64,000 bases of DNA from Takifugu bimaculatus (GCA_004026145.2 CP034989.1:3300134-3364133), one strand, 5' to 3'. Numbered from the stretch's first letter, positions 38,801 through 46,645 are shown. Notes: a model not told the origin generated them from the sequence alone. Translations and numbers: made by a program.

Positions 38801-40588
38801 TGAAATTTTGCTCCAGGGACGTGCACGTGTGTGGGGGCTCCTTGATCAGAGAGGACTGGGTTTTGACGGACCAGCAGTGCTTCTCTTCCTGGTAAAGCCC
38901 TTGAAATAGCTCCCTAATGCTCTAATATTAGCTGAGTCACTCTCCTGTTTATTTCTTGAAACTCTTCTTTCCTTCTCGCTGCCATTCCTGAAAAACTGTT
39001 TAAAATGAAGACACAAGATGTATCCTGTTTACTGATCCTCCCCGCAGATCTGTTTAACTTCTGCGGTCAGCCAACACAAAGCAGGTCGCACACAAACAGC
39101 GTGGCTACAGCTGAAGTAGCCACACTGTTTGTGAGTCACCTTTTTAACTAATGCTAAAGCTAACAAAAGTGAGGTATTTGTAATGAGGATACCGCTAACA
39201 TGAGTTTTGAATCTGTGTCCCTGCGGTTATTAGTGTTCCAGATCTCAGGGAGTACAGCGTGCAGGTTGGTCTGCGCCACCTTAACGAATCCTGGCTCCAC
39301 CCGAGGCTGCGCATTTCCCGCCTCATTTGCGGCCCGGAAGGATCCAACCTGATTTTGCTAAAACTGGTTCAGTAAGTAAACACAAAGGTTTTACCATTCG
39401 GTCCAGTTTGATACAGTGCAGGTCGGAACAGCCCGGCATACCTCTCCTGTGGGTTGCTTGCGCTGGATTTTGCTAGCTGCGTCAACTATTTGAGTCCTGT
39501 AGCATCATTTTTACATGATTTGTCAATAATAACAGTGTCAAGGTGGCTTTCCTTAGGGGTAAATAAGCTACCCAATGCCTGTCAATAGTACCAATAAAAT
39601 CAGCAGGGTAGGTTACAGGGGGAGCGAGACACACAAGGTAAGCTGGTAAGCTAAACTGCCAGGAGAGTCTTGGAGACTCGGTTTGATTGGGCTGGAAAAA
39701 GTTCCCCCCCTTGGTTTGCTTTCAGACTTCACTTTAGAAAGTTGAATTGTCCGTTTTCATTAGCACCATAAGCGGATCGGCTTTGCTGCTAGCGAATTGA
39801 GACCAGAGTTTGTTTGTTCGGTCCGTATCAGAGTCCGGATGAGCTTCCCCAATTCCCCAAAAGAAGAAGACTATCCAAGGAAGAGAACTCTGGTCCCTTT
39901 TAAGCCCCCCCGACAGTACTCACACACAGCTGACTCTGCTAGCACCGTCCAGCTTACAGCGGATCATAAGGAACTGCATGTGATTCTCTTTTTTTTGTCC
40001 GATGTAGCCCCGCCCCTGTTTCTGAAGGCGCGTCCACCATTCACCTCCCGGTAAAAGACTGCCACATCACCGAGGGCACCAACTGCACCATGTACGGATG
40101 GGGGGAAACCAAAAGTACTGCTTTCTTTCACCGATGAGTCCGTTTTAGCATTTGTTCGGAGGGCACTGGCAGCGTTTAACCCCCGCGTCTCTTCGTTCAG
40201 ATACAGGATACGAGGAGACCCTGAACGCCGTCACCATGCCAATGGTCAACAATGACATGTGCTCGCAGATCAAAGGGGATGCCGGGGAGAGCAGGATATG
40301 CGCTGGCGGCAAGAGAGGGGAAGGCGTGTGCGACGTAAGGGTCCCCGAGAATCCTGGTAACCCAAATGGCGTTTTCTCTCTGAGGTGTCATTCTCTCCGC
40401 TCTTCCCCCAGAAAGACAACGGCGGTCCGTTGGTTTGCCAGGAGCACGAGCGCAAAGTCATCGTCGGCGTGAGCATCCAGCGGACCAAGTGCGCCTCGTC
40501 GCAGCCGGCGCTCTTCGTGAACGTCGCCTTCTACTCGGAGTGGATATACAAAGTGTTCAAACTTTACCCCAACGCGGAGACAAACTGA
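24396..40588 (+). CDS. hgf: hepatocyte growth factor (scatter factor), complete, 18 exons
   Basis: Secreted, heparin-binding ligand of the MET receptor tyrosine kinase, made as a single chain and cut into disulfide-linked alpha and beta chains. Eighteen exons, the same number as human HGF, join in frame to 717 residues (human 728): 24396-24459, 27820-27982, 28137-28249, 28821-28935, 31894-32036, 32117-32237, 32310-32428, 34459-34633, 34820-34953, 35808-35901, 36747-36886, 38527-38559, 38636-38744, 38817-38891, 39234-39371, 40008-40114, 40201-40334, 40412-40588. Order: signal peptide (1 to about 21), N/PAN domain (about 31-113), kringles K1 (119-197), K2 (202-279), K3 (296-374), K4 (384-461), activation site R487/I488, then a trypsin-like domain without catalytic residues. 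K2 (CNGEDYRG, DHTESGKECQRWD) is HGF-type rather than MST1-type. The neighbour cacna2d1 supports this. Teleosts have two hgf copies; which one this is remains open. Confidence 0.96.
24460..27819 (+). other. hgf: hgf intron 1, 3.4 kb
   Basis: No exon recognised. Contains a G run at about 25445-25457 and a C run leading into a CA repeat at about 25585-25626. Confidence 0.8.
25593..25626. repeat. (CA)n microsatellite
   Basis: About 34 bases of CA, preceded by a C homopolymer, within hgf intron 1. Confidence 0.95.
27820..27982 (+). CDS. hgf: hgf exon 2, N (PAN) domain part 1
   Basis: Acceptor ttcttctag, donor gtgaac, phase 1 to phase 2. The conserved cysteines of the hairpin-loop domain are present at residues 62, 66 and 75 (human 70, 74, 84). 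The segment HVLVCADCPQSPLVWTSR occupies the place of human TLIKIDPALKIKTKK, with two additional cysteines and without its lysines; a basic run (KKVKK) follows Cys66 instead. Confidence 0.92.
28137..28249 (+). CDS. hgf: hgf exon 3, N domain part 2
   Basis: Encodes RAFNFQRHNRKCHLLPFDRF, then VNFTLYEKK, matching human KAFVFDKARKQCLWFPFNSM and EFDLYENK. Acceptor tacgcag, donor gtacac. One sequon (NFT). Confidence 0.93.
28821..28935 (+). CDS. hgf: hgf exon 4, kringle 1 first half
   Basis: Encodes DYIRECIIGTKDNYRGRRSW and TKSNITCQAWADNN, matching human DYIRNCIIGKGRSYKGTVSI and TKSGIKCQPW. Acceptor tttcttag, donor gtgagt, phase 2 end. One sequon (NIT). Confidence 0.94.
28936..31893 (+). other. hgf: hgf intron 4, about 3.0 kb
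   Basis: No exon or RNA gene recognised. Confidence 0.75.
31894..32036 (+). CDS. hgf: hgf exon 5, kringle 1 second half
   Basis: Encodes FYPDRYPAQDLRENFCRNPN, then GGPWCYTTDPNVRAEECGIP and QCSE. Acceptor tcctgtag, donor gtaaga, phase 2 to phase 1. A second AG lies exactly 15 bases in (31907-31908); using it would remove FYPDR, the counterpart of human FLPSS. Confidence 0.95.
32117..32237 (+). CDS. hgf: hgf exon 6, kringle 2 first half
   Basis: Encodes VCMVCNGEDYRGKVDHTESG and KECQRWDSARPHKHPF, nearly the human K2 sequence (MTCNGESYRGLMDHTESG). This is the strongest single identifier of the gene as HGF. Upstream intron 80 bases, downstream intron 72 bases. Confidence 0.96.
32310..32428 (+). 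CDS. hgf: hgf exon 7, kringle 2 second half
   Basis: Encodes YRGKDLKDNYCRNPDNRLRP and WCYTMDPTTAWEYCNITVC. Acceptor cttcaag, donor gtaagg, phase 2 to phase 1. One sequon (NIT). Confidence 0.96.
32429..34458 (+). other. hgf: hgf intron 7, 2.0 kb
   Basis: Contains a TG repeat at about 32785-32811. The exon 7 reading frame stays open past the donor until 32550 (see findings). Otherwise nothing recognised. Confidence 0.75.
32785..32811. repeat. (TG)n microsatellite
   Basis: About 27 bases of TG in hgf intron 7. Confidence 0.95.
34459..34633 (+). CDS. hgf: hgf exon 8, kringle 3 first half
   Basis: Encodes a 16-residue linker (DSDPRHEDAEVNVTMS), then CFQGKGTDYRGTMNVTPEGV and TCQRWDSQFPHNHSF, matching human CIQGQGEGYRGTVNTIWNGI and CQRWDSQYPHEHD. 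Acceptor ccccctag, donor gtgagt. Confidence 0.94.
34820..34953 (+). CDS. hgf: hgf exon 9, kringle 3 second half
   Basis: Encodes DLRENYCRNPDGAEYPWCFT, then TDPNQRRANCTNIPRC, matching human DLRENYCRNPDGSESPWCFT. Acceptor tgtttcag, donor gtaact, phase 2 to phase 1. Confidence 0.95.
35808..35901 (+). CDS. hgf: hgf exon 10, kringle 4 first half
   Basis: Encodes ECYEDSGESYRGSLSTTRSG, then IPCADWSHHIN, matching human DCYRGNGKNYMGNLSQTRSG. Acceptor ttttcag, donor gtaatg, phase 1 to phase 2. Confidence 0.94.
36747..36886 (+). CDS. hgf: hgf exon 11, kringle 4 second half
   Basis: Encodes LEQNYCRNPDRDKHGPWCYT, then TPNNLLVWDYCKLKH, matching human NENYCRNPDDDAHGPWCYTG. The donor gtgagt splits the last kringle cysteine codon (T, then GT in exon 12). 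Confidence 0.94.
36887..38526 (+). other. hgf: hgf intron 11, 1.6 kb
   Basis: No exon recognised. Short open frames here resemble no known protein. Confidence 0.75.
38527..38559 (+). CDS. hgf: hgf exon 12, inter-chain linker (33 bases)
   Basis: Small exon, phase 1 to phase 1. Completes Cys461 and encodes ASTTAAPQIY, the alpha-chain linker after kringle 4. It is placed by phase continuity and by the position of the equivalent short human exon. Confidence 0.85.
38636..38744 (+). CDS. hgf: hgf exon 13, activation site and start of beta chain
   Basis: Encodes PKISCFVHINTRIVGGHRVL, then GTDGSWVVSIQRA. The Arg-Ile bond (R487/I488, TR|IVGG) is the counterpart of human LR|VVNG cut by HGF activator and related serine proteases. 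Cys480 is the counterpart of the human alpha-chain cysteine that bridges to the beta chain. Confidence 0.95.
38817..38891 (+). CDS. hgf: hgf exon 14, protease-like domain (His57 region)
   Basis: Encodes DVHVCGGSLIREDWVLTDQQ followed by CFSS. The position of the catalytic histidine is Gln528 (human HGF Gln534), so it is non-catalytic. Introns on both sides are short (72 and 342 bases). Confidence 0.94.
39234..39371 (+). CDS. hgf: hgf exon 15, protease-like domain (Asp102 region)
   Basis: Encodes VPDLREYSVQVGLRHLNESW, then RLICGPEGSNLILLKLV, matching human LVYGPEGSDLVLMKLA. The aspartate that human HGF keeps is Asn571 here. Acceptor gttattag, donor gtaagt, phase 2 both sides. Confidence 0.93.
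40008..40114 (+). CDS. hgf: hgf exon 16, protease-like domain
   Basis: Encodes PAPVSEGASTIHLPVKDCHI, then TEGTNCTMYGWGETK, matching human STIDLPNYGCTIPEKTSCSV and YGWGYT. The two cysteines (DC and NC) sit where human Cys604 and Cys612 sit, the first being the inter-chain bridge partner. Confidence 0.93.
40201..40334 (+). CDS. hgf: hgf exon 17, protease-like domain
   Basis: Encodes TGYEETLNAVTMPMVNNDMC, then GDAGESRICAGGKRGEGVCD, matching human LNESEICAGAEKIGSGPCEG. The last Cys is at chymotrypsin position 191. Acceptor cgttcag, donor gtaagg, phase 0 end. Confidence 0.93.
40412..40588 (+). CDS. hgf: hgf exon 18, C-terminus
   Basis: Begins KDNGGPLVCQEH where human has GDYGGPLVCEQH: Asn662 takes the place of the catalytic serine (human Tyr673) and Lys660 that of the oxyanion-hole glycine. 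Asp661 is kept. It continues with KVIVGVSIQRTKCASSQPAL and FVNVAFYSEWIYKVFKLYPN to TGA at 40586-40588. Confidence 0.95.
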   Translation, partial: KDNGGPLVCQEHERKVIVGVSIQRTKCASSQPALFVNVAFYSEWIYKVFKLYPNAETN

Positions 40589-42520
40589 CGGCGTGCTGTG
40601 AAAACGTAACTGTGAAGGACTTGACCGCAAGGAGAGGCAGCGAGCAGGCCAAGAAAATTCCAAAAACTTCTCCAGCTCGATCCACGAGGGACAAGTGGGG
40701 AAAATCGCCTTATGGAAAGTGGCCATTTTGGGATTTTGCGCTCGAATTTGTGAGAACGAGGACGTAGAGCGGTGGAGTGATTGAAGGCTGGATACAACAA
40801 ACGGAATCTGTTCTTCCACTTTGCAAATGAAGACATTTCGGTTGTCAAGTCGAATGTCGGTCTCACCACCAGCGTTCCTGGCACGCGGACGGCTTGCTAA
40901 TTGTTTTTTGACATGTTCAGAGTTTCTGAAGCCAAGAAAGAGTATTATCTCCTGGAATTTACTTGAAAATGGACTCGGCCCAGTGCTCTGGGTCACCTAT
41001 TCGTCTTTCTTCTTTTCTGAATATGTTGCCTGACTGCAGAACATTTTTTTTTTCCCGACATTTTATTTTCATTTTAAATTACAAAAATAATGCCCTCGTG
41101 AACTTTACAGTTGCTTAAAAACACCTAAAGGCAGACCCCGAGCCCTTCTTGTGATCATTTTAAAGAAAACCCCCTACGACCCGACCCAAACCCCATCCCC
41201 CCTCCACGTGGTATTAGGAGAAAAATCTGTCCCACCCAAATTGAAATTTCTTTCATCAAAAACCTTTTTTTTCCTGTTGCTTTTGTCGACTCTTGCTTGG
41301 TTCACATCAGTGTTTGACGTGAATTAGTGACGGTTGCAACGTGGTCATTTCAACCCTATTTTGGTACAATTCTTCAGTCCTCCCAGCCAGCAGGGGGAGC
41401 AAACCATCGTAGAATTTAACTGATTTTTCCATTTGGTTTGTTTCAGGTAAAGTCCAAAATTAGACAGAAACTCAAACAAAAATGCAAAAACGTGCTTCGG
41501 ACTCTGTCCGGTAGCTGGACTACGTTCTCCCCAGTTAGCTGTAACTCTTCCCCTGTGGTGGGTCTCTAAGTAGGACTGAGCAAAAATGCTCTAAATCTTG
41601 TGCTAATATTTGTAGCATGAGCGAGAGAAGAGCCATGCCAAATATAACATGGCTATTTGGTCTCCAGTTTGGAGGGAACTTTGGCCCCTGGTGGGCTGTG
41701 TGTGGTCAGTAGGATATTTTATACTTTTTTATTTCATGGAAAGTGACTCTTTATGTATATAGCTGCTGTTTCTGCTGTGCTCTCACATATTATAGGTCTT
41801 ATAGATCTGGAGTATTTTTGGTCAGACTGGCTTCTTTTCTTTTTTTAAACCTTCGAGTGGTAGTGAGTGAATAGAATAGCGGTTATTTATTTCCAGATTT
41901 CACTGCGAGATGTTTGACTCGTGGTCACGTGTGTTTTACACGTGTGACGCAAAAAGGACAATGACTCCATGTTTTATCTAATTTTCGGACACAAACAGCG
42001 GTACTCATTTATTCAAGACAAGTAGAAGCAATAGACCAATAATAGTAATAATAAACACCAATAGAACATGCTAATGATATAGTAGGAGCCTAATGCTATC
42101 AGATGAAGCCGCAAACCGTTTTTGCAAGGCGGCACATGAATTCCTTTAAAAGAAAACAAACACTTTAAATTAAAAACTAGGAGCATTGGCATGAATGTCA
42201 CATGTTGCTACACCCACCGACATGGAACAAAAGGAACAATGTGAGTTTTAGCGAAGCCAAATCTGTCATAATCTCGTTTGCAGATCAGTTTCCTGTCCCC
42301 TCGTGTCTCTTATTTAATTTTACCATGATGTAAATAGCCCGGGGCCCTCGGTTAATGACAGCTTTGTAAGTATTTTCATTTCACGGTCCGTCCCTTCGTG
42401 TTTGTGCAAACTCTTAGCGGGCTGCTATTTTTGTTCAAGCGTTGTGTATCTGAGGATTTTGTGATTCCTGTAGCCATTTTGCATTATTACTATTTTAATA
42501 AACAAGTTGAAATCCACCTC
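40589..42520 (+). other. hgf: probable hgf 3' UTR
   Basis: Non-coding stretch after the stop, ending with the AATAAA at 42497-42502 and a T-rich region after it. It includes a CTCF-like CCAGCAGGGGGAGC at 41387-41400. Confidence 0.6.
42497..42502 (+). other. hgf: poly(A) signal AATAAA (hgf, inferred)
   Basis: Canonical hexamer 1.9 kb after the hgf stop, followed by a T-rich tract. No earlier canonical AATAAA was noticed between the stop and this site. Confidence 0.6.
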
Positions 42521-43718
42521 AGACTTCTGTTTCATTCCCTGCTAGGTTTTTTCCAACCCTGAAGGGGTTTATTTTGAACGATTACCCGCTTTTTGGCTTT
42601 TTTGCATCACAGGCCAACGCAAATCCGACTGCACGATAACCCCTCTGAAGTGGCTAAGGGTTTGTGCTAAAGGGGGAAACTAAAATGTCTGGTGGGGAGG
42701 GAAAATTGGATCAAAACTGGAAGTCTCATACTTAAATGACAAGATAAGAACAGCACACCCGAGTGCTTGGTTGCTCAATGTGAGATTAGATATGCAGAGA
42801 TCTCCAAATGTAAGATTAGTTTTGTGTCAAACGGTTGATAGTTAGCTGGACCACCGTACATGCTATGCAGCTAATGGGAAAATACTCAGCTTTCCAACAA
42901 AAAGGTCACCGATCTGCTTTCAAACCATCTTATCCGGTATGGTTTTAAAGCAGTTTTACAGTAAATCATTACCACGTCCACGCTGAGAGCTCACACGTGC
43001 GGTTTTCTCCTGTGAAAGGCATCCGAGCAGAAAATGAGTAGCATAAAATGACAAATAAAAGCAGCCCGAGGTTGAAATTCTCATTTCTGGCGTGAAGCTA
43101 AAGCTGTTTTAAAGGCTTCTGGAAGATTCACATCTGCGGTGGAGATCACAAACCGTCATGTGGGGATGTCATTTTCCCTCAAAGCCCGAACATCTCTGCG
43201 CGGCACTAAAGGGATCTGAAGGAACTCGAAGCCTCCGTCCCGTTCCAGCCGTAAAAGCCGATACCGAGAGGAGCAGATATCGGATTGGACTTTCTGATGC
43301 CCTACTTTTTCCCGACCTGCGGAGAAATCTTGAGGGGGGGGAAAAAAGATCCTCTGTGGACACTAAAACAAGCAGCAAACCAAAAATGCGAAACACAACA
43401 TAGTCATGGTGGCAAACTGAAATGATCCGTGACATCGCCAAGATAAACTGTGGGGGAAGTCCAGTCCAAATCCTGAAAATATACCTGCGATTGAGTGATT
43501 TGGATTGATGTGGTTTCAGTGTGATTGAGAGCTTTTTGTCATCGTTTTTCAGGGCAAGTGATGCAAATGGAGAAAAACTTCACTTTCGGAGGGCAAAAAA
43601 AAAAGGAGTATGTTCAGAATCAGTAATCTGTCGCCCTCTTCTGGTCTCAGCTCGTCCCTGCAGGCTTGGACTCAAGTCTTCAGACGTTTGACCCTAAAAT
43701 AAAGCTGCAGCGGCAGGT
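42521..43718. other. hgf/pax4 convergent spacer, probable pax4 3' UTR
   Basis: About 1.2 kb between the end of hgf (plus) and the stop of pax4 (minus). A minus-strand AATAAA (TTTATT on plus at 42568-42573) could be the pax4 poly(A) signal, which would leave the two transcripts almost touching. A CTCF-like motif lies on the minus strand at about 43630-43644. Confidence 0.4.
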
Positions 43719-44032
43719 TCAGTGTTGGGACAACTCCCATGACTGCTGGGAAAACAGGAATCCCTCATCAGGGTTTAAGTGGCTCCAGGAAACAGAAATC
43801 CCCTGTTGGTTCCAGCACTGACTCCCCAGGTGCTCTCCTCTCGCAGGTTTCGATGCCAGAGAGAGGGCTGTCCTGGCACCTGCTTGATAGGCCCCTGTGG
43901 GGAGAGCGAAGCCATCTCTGTAGAGTTCCGCCATGGCTTTCTGGGTCACGGACTGGGTCACGGCGCCAGGAGACGGGTTCAGGAACGAGGAGGGAAACGA
44001 GAAGGATGCCAAAGTCTCAGAGTGCCCCACAC
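43719..44032 (-). CDS. pax4: pax4 last exon, C-terminal region
   Basis: Acceptor gattccag on the minus strand, 104 codons to a TGA. Encodes GVGHSETLASFSFPSSFLNP, then VTQKAMAELYRDGFALPTGA. Rich in Ser, Pro and Gln, as expected for a PAX transactivation region. No close match to human PAX4 was recalled, which is usual for this part. Confidence 0.75.
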
Positions 44033-46500
44033 CTGGAATCAGAGTGAGAGAATGACATTATATTAGCTGCAGGACATGTGAACAGATATATCAATAAATA
44101 GGAGTTTTGTAAAGACTAATCACATTCGCCAATGGAAAAATAACGACTTAAGTCCCAAGTGTTGTTCCCTAAAATAACAGTAATAGGTAACAGACAAAAC
44201 CTGTTATTTTTCAATGCACACACTAAAACAGAGGTTTTAAACAAATGTCTAGGAGGGTCATTAAGGCAATAGATTAAATAACCAAGGGAGACCTTTAAAA
44301 ATGTGTTTTGTAAAATATTTGTGAGTAATTCTCGTCTTATCCAGCAGAGGGAGCCGTTTACATAGACTCGAATAAAGGCCTAGAATAAAACCCCTCGACA
44401 AACTGCAACAGAAACCATCGTTCTGCAACATCTTTGTTGGGGTCCAGGGTTGTGCCTGTTTTGTCCTACAGGGGGCGATGTTGAGCTCAATTGGCTGCAG
44501 CTGGCACTGCAGGCAAATTACATCCTGCCGCCTACTGAAGGAGGGTGCTTCTGCCTATCAGTGCCAGAGTGTTGGTCCGGTTTCCGTTGCCAGAGTGTGG
44601 TGGGTTTGCCTCTGTGCCCGAGTTCTCTGCAGCCCAGGAGGGCTGCCTTTGTCTTCCTTGTGTTGTCCCCCCCTGTAAATAAAACCATTTGACCCTCTTA
44701 CCATCGTGTCCTGGCCTGCTCTCAGGTTCTGTTAAACCCCTCCGATACCTTATCAATCTTACCAGTTTCTTTTAGAAACAGGTAGCCAGTTGGCAGCTCC
44801 CTGTCGTCCAGGACGGCTTCAAACGCTTCACAGCCGAGTCTCGCCGCTCTCGAAGCCTTCAAGTCAACAGACAGAGAATCAACCAGGGTGAAAAAGTAGA
44901 ATTTCACTCATTAAAGCTGCGTGTGATATTATTTACTATGATTTAGGAAAACCAGCTGCTCAGATGTGACATCACGGCGACTTTGCTGCCTTTGGCGAGA
45001 GTGCAGCCTCACCTGTTGAGAATAGCAGCCGTCTCCTGGAGCTCCTCTCTCCTCCTGAAGGCCTGCCGGTGGAGTGCACGTACACAGATTGTCACATAAC
45101 ACTCAGGTGTAAGTGGAGGTGTTGGCACGTCCCCTCTCCTCTGACTGCCGCCGGAGCTCAGGTGGGATTCAAAACACTTACTTTGGTTGCTCTTCAGCTT
45201 GGCTTCCCTCCTCCATTTAGCGCGTCTGTTTGAAAACCAGACCTTCACAGGACGCAGGGTCATCAACAGACGAGCCAACAACCATCTCTGACGGTGCTGA
45301 AAGAGGTTCACGGTACCTTGATGGTGTCCTCCGGGAGCCGGATCTGGGCTGCCAGCTTCTCCCTGGTGTAGGTGTCTGCGTAGTGGCTGTGAGAAAACTC
45401 TGATTGGGGGCGACAGAGGGGTGTTTCTAGGTGATCTGTCAGCTCCGAGATGGTTTCCATCCGCTTTGAAACAGTTTATTGACGCGAACCTTGTTCAAGC
45501 GCCGCGCTCTGCTCCCGGCTGAAGGTGGTTCGGTTCCGGTGCCGCGCGTCTCTGTTGCCACCCGCCGCCTCCAGCAGATTTCTGCGGCCGATCTCTTCAG
45601 GAATCCGGTGATCTGCACACGTGACGCGGATCAGACGTATTTCCTCTCCGCGCGATGGAGTCCTCTCCGCCTGTACTCACCCTGCTCCGCCACGCCGCGC
45701 CCACCGAACTCCAAGCACATCGGCCCGTGATCCAAATGAAGCTTCCTCAAGATCCTGTTTATAGACGACACCTTGAGAAGGAGGAGGCGCAAAAAGAGCC
45801 ATCGTGAGTTCCGGAAGTGTTTTCTCCTCCGGTTTCAAGGTTTGAATTGCCCCGTCACCTACGCTGGGCACTTTGGAGGCCTTGCACGGCCGCGTGGCGG
45901 CCAGCAGCTTGCGGATCTCCCACGCAAAGATGCTCGGGTTCTCTCTTTTGCATCGGACTATTGTGGAGATGACCCCAGGGGTGAGGAGCCGAGGCCGGCT
46001 CCCTCCGATGGTCTTGGGTACCAGCAGCCCCGTGCGGCGGTAGCGGCTCAGGATCTTGCTGACGCACCCGTTAGACACCTGAAACGCGCGATTGCTCCAC
46101 GTTCACTGACCTCGAACACATTTCGTCACCGAAAACCAAACGTGAGTGGTAAATGTGAACGCGTACTCTCAGCATCCTGGAGATCTGGCTCGGACGGACT
46201 CCCTCTGACGCCAGTTCGATCATTTTCCTCCTCTTGGAAACAGGAAGCGGTCTGCCGTTCAGAAACGTGCCTCCAAGCTGGTTGACGCTTCCACCAACTT
46301 GACACAAGAAAAAGTAGTTTTAGAGCGTGTAAATGTCCCGAATATCCAGGAAGAACTGGCAAACATAACTTGTATTTTCGCCCTCAGGTGTGCGTAATGC
46401 GCACCTGGACTGACGCAGCGCACCTAAAACTATACAGATGCAGTTTGAAATTTGTTAAACGTTAACTTTTACTTGTCAGATCACCGTTTGTTTCGAACAT
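43719..46500 (-). CDS. pax4: paired box protein Pax-4 (10 coding exons read)
   Basis: Nuclear transcription factor that in vertebrates directs beta- and delta-cell fate in the endocrine pancreas (family knowledge). Exons in transcript order (minus strand): 46485-46500, 46167-46297, 45863-46078, 45681-45771, 45490-45612, 45317-45399, 45182-45242, 45013-45062, 44763-44856, 43719-44032. They sum to 1179 bases (392 residues plus stop) in one frame; human PAX4 is about 345 residues. The paired domain covers about residues 6-133 (NQLGGTFLNGRPLP, VSNGCVSKIL, FAWEI, SSINRILR). The paired-class homeodomain covers 175-234, with WFSNRRAKWRRE and Ser at homeodomain position 50. Assignment to Pax4 rather than Pax6 rests on the divergent sequence, the short linker without an octapeptide, and the head-to-head neighbour snd1, as in human. 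The 16-base first exon and the two exons before the last are less secure. Confidence 0.9.
44440..44740 (+). repeat. possible retroelement remnant in a pax4 intron
   Basis: The stretch has a retroelement-3'-end look: GC-rich text with repeated CCAGAGTGTTGGTCCG / CCAGAGTGTGGTGGG phrases, then CTGTAAATAAAACC with an AATAAA at 44678-44683. It lies antisense to pax4 inside its last intron (44033-44762). No target-site duplication could be defined. Confidence 0.3.
44763..44856 (-). CDS. pax4: pax4 exon 9 (tentative)
   Basis: Acceptor tgacttgaag, donor gtaaga on the minus strand, phase 0 to phase 1. Encodes LGCEAFEAVLDDRELPTGYL. It joins both neighbours in phase, but no homologous sequence was recognised. 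Confidence 0.55.
45013..45062 (-). CDS. pax4: pax4 exon 8 (tentative)
   Basis: Acceptor ccggcag, donor gtgagg on the minus strand, phase 1 to phase 0. Encodes SLQEERGAPGDGCYSQQ. Supported by splice sites and phase only. Confidence 0.55.
45182..45242 (-). CDS. pax4: pax4 exon 7, homeodomain helix 3
   Basis: Encodes VWFSNRRAKWRREAKLKSNQ, the DNA-recognition helix with Ser at homeodomain position 50, typical of paired-class proteins. Acceptor tgtgaag, donor gtaagt on the minus strand. Confidence 0.95.
45317..45399 (-). CDS. pax4: pax4 exon 6, homeodomain middle
   Basis: Encodes EFSHSHYADTYTREKLAAQI, then RLPEDTIK, matching human EFQRGQYPDSVARGKLATAT and SLPEDTVR. Acceptor aatcag, donor gtaccg on the minus strand. 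The flanking introns are 74 and 90 bases. Confidence 0.93.
45490..45612 (-). CDS. pax4: pax4 exon 5, linker and homeodomain start
   Basis: Encodes a linker (DHRIPEEIGRRNLLEAAGGN) and then RHRNRTTFSREQSAALEQ, matching human HRNRTIFSPSQAEALEK. Acceptor tgtgcag; the donor gttcgc is a weak GT but is required by phase and homology. Confidence 0.9.
45681..45771 (-). CDS. pax4: pax4 exon 4, paired domain end
   Basis: Encodes VSSINRILRKLHLDHGPMCL, matching human VSSINRVLRALQ at the end of the paired domain. Acceptor ttctcaag, donor gtgagt on the minus strand. Confidence 0.92.
45863..46078 (-). CDS. pax4: pax4 exon 3, paired domain core
   Basis: Seventy-two codons, phase 0 both sides: VSNGCVSKILSRYRRTGLLV, PKTIGGSRPRLLTPGVISTI, KRENPSIFAWEIRKLLAATR. 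Matches human VSNGCVSKILGRYYRTGVLE and PKGIGGSKPRLATPPVVARI. Acceptor gtttcag, donor gtaggt. Confidence 0.96.
46167..46297 (-). CDS. pax4: pax4 exon 2, paired domain N-terminal subdomain
   Basis: Encodes GGSVNQLGGTFLNGRPLPVS, then KRRKMIELASEGVRPSQISR and MLR, matching human MNQLGGLFVNGRPLPLDTRQ. Acceptor gtgtcaag, donor gtacgc on the minus strand. Confidence 0.94.
46485..46500 (-). CDS. pax4: pax4 exon 1 coding part (tentative, 16 bases)
   Basis: An ATG at 46500 on the minus strand opens MFETN and reaches a GT donor at 46484 in the phase needed by exon 2. It is the nearest ATG that satisfies both conditions and lies about 145 bases after a TATA-like box. A further upstream start, or a start within exon 2, cannot be excluded. 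Confidence 0.4.
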
Positions 46501-46645
46501 CTCTGCTTGCCTCCAGGCTCCAAGGTGAAATGATGCGGGAGGAAAACGCAAATGACGGACGCCCGCGGTGAGAGCAGACTTGCGCAGGTGGCTCCGCGTC
46601 TGGGCGGCCAGTGGAAAAGAGGGGGGACGGCGGCCGTCGGCATGG

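Noticed and set aside
24396..40588. Alternative identity as MST1 (HGF-like, macrophage-stimulating protein)
   Set aside because: Kringle 2 and the N domain align better with HGF, the exon count matches HGF, and the neighbour is cacna2d1, not the genes around MST1.
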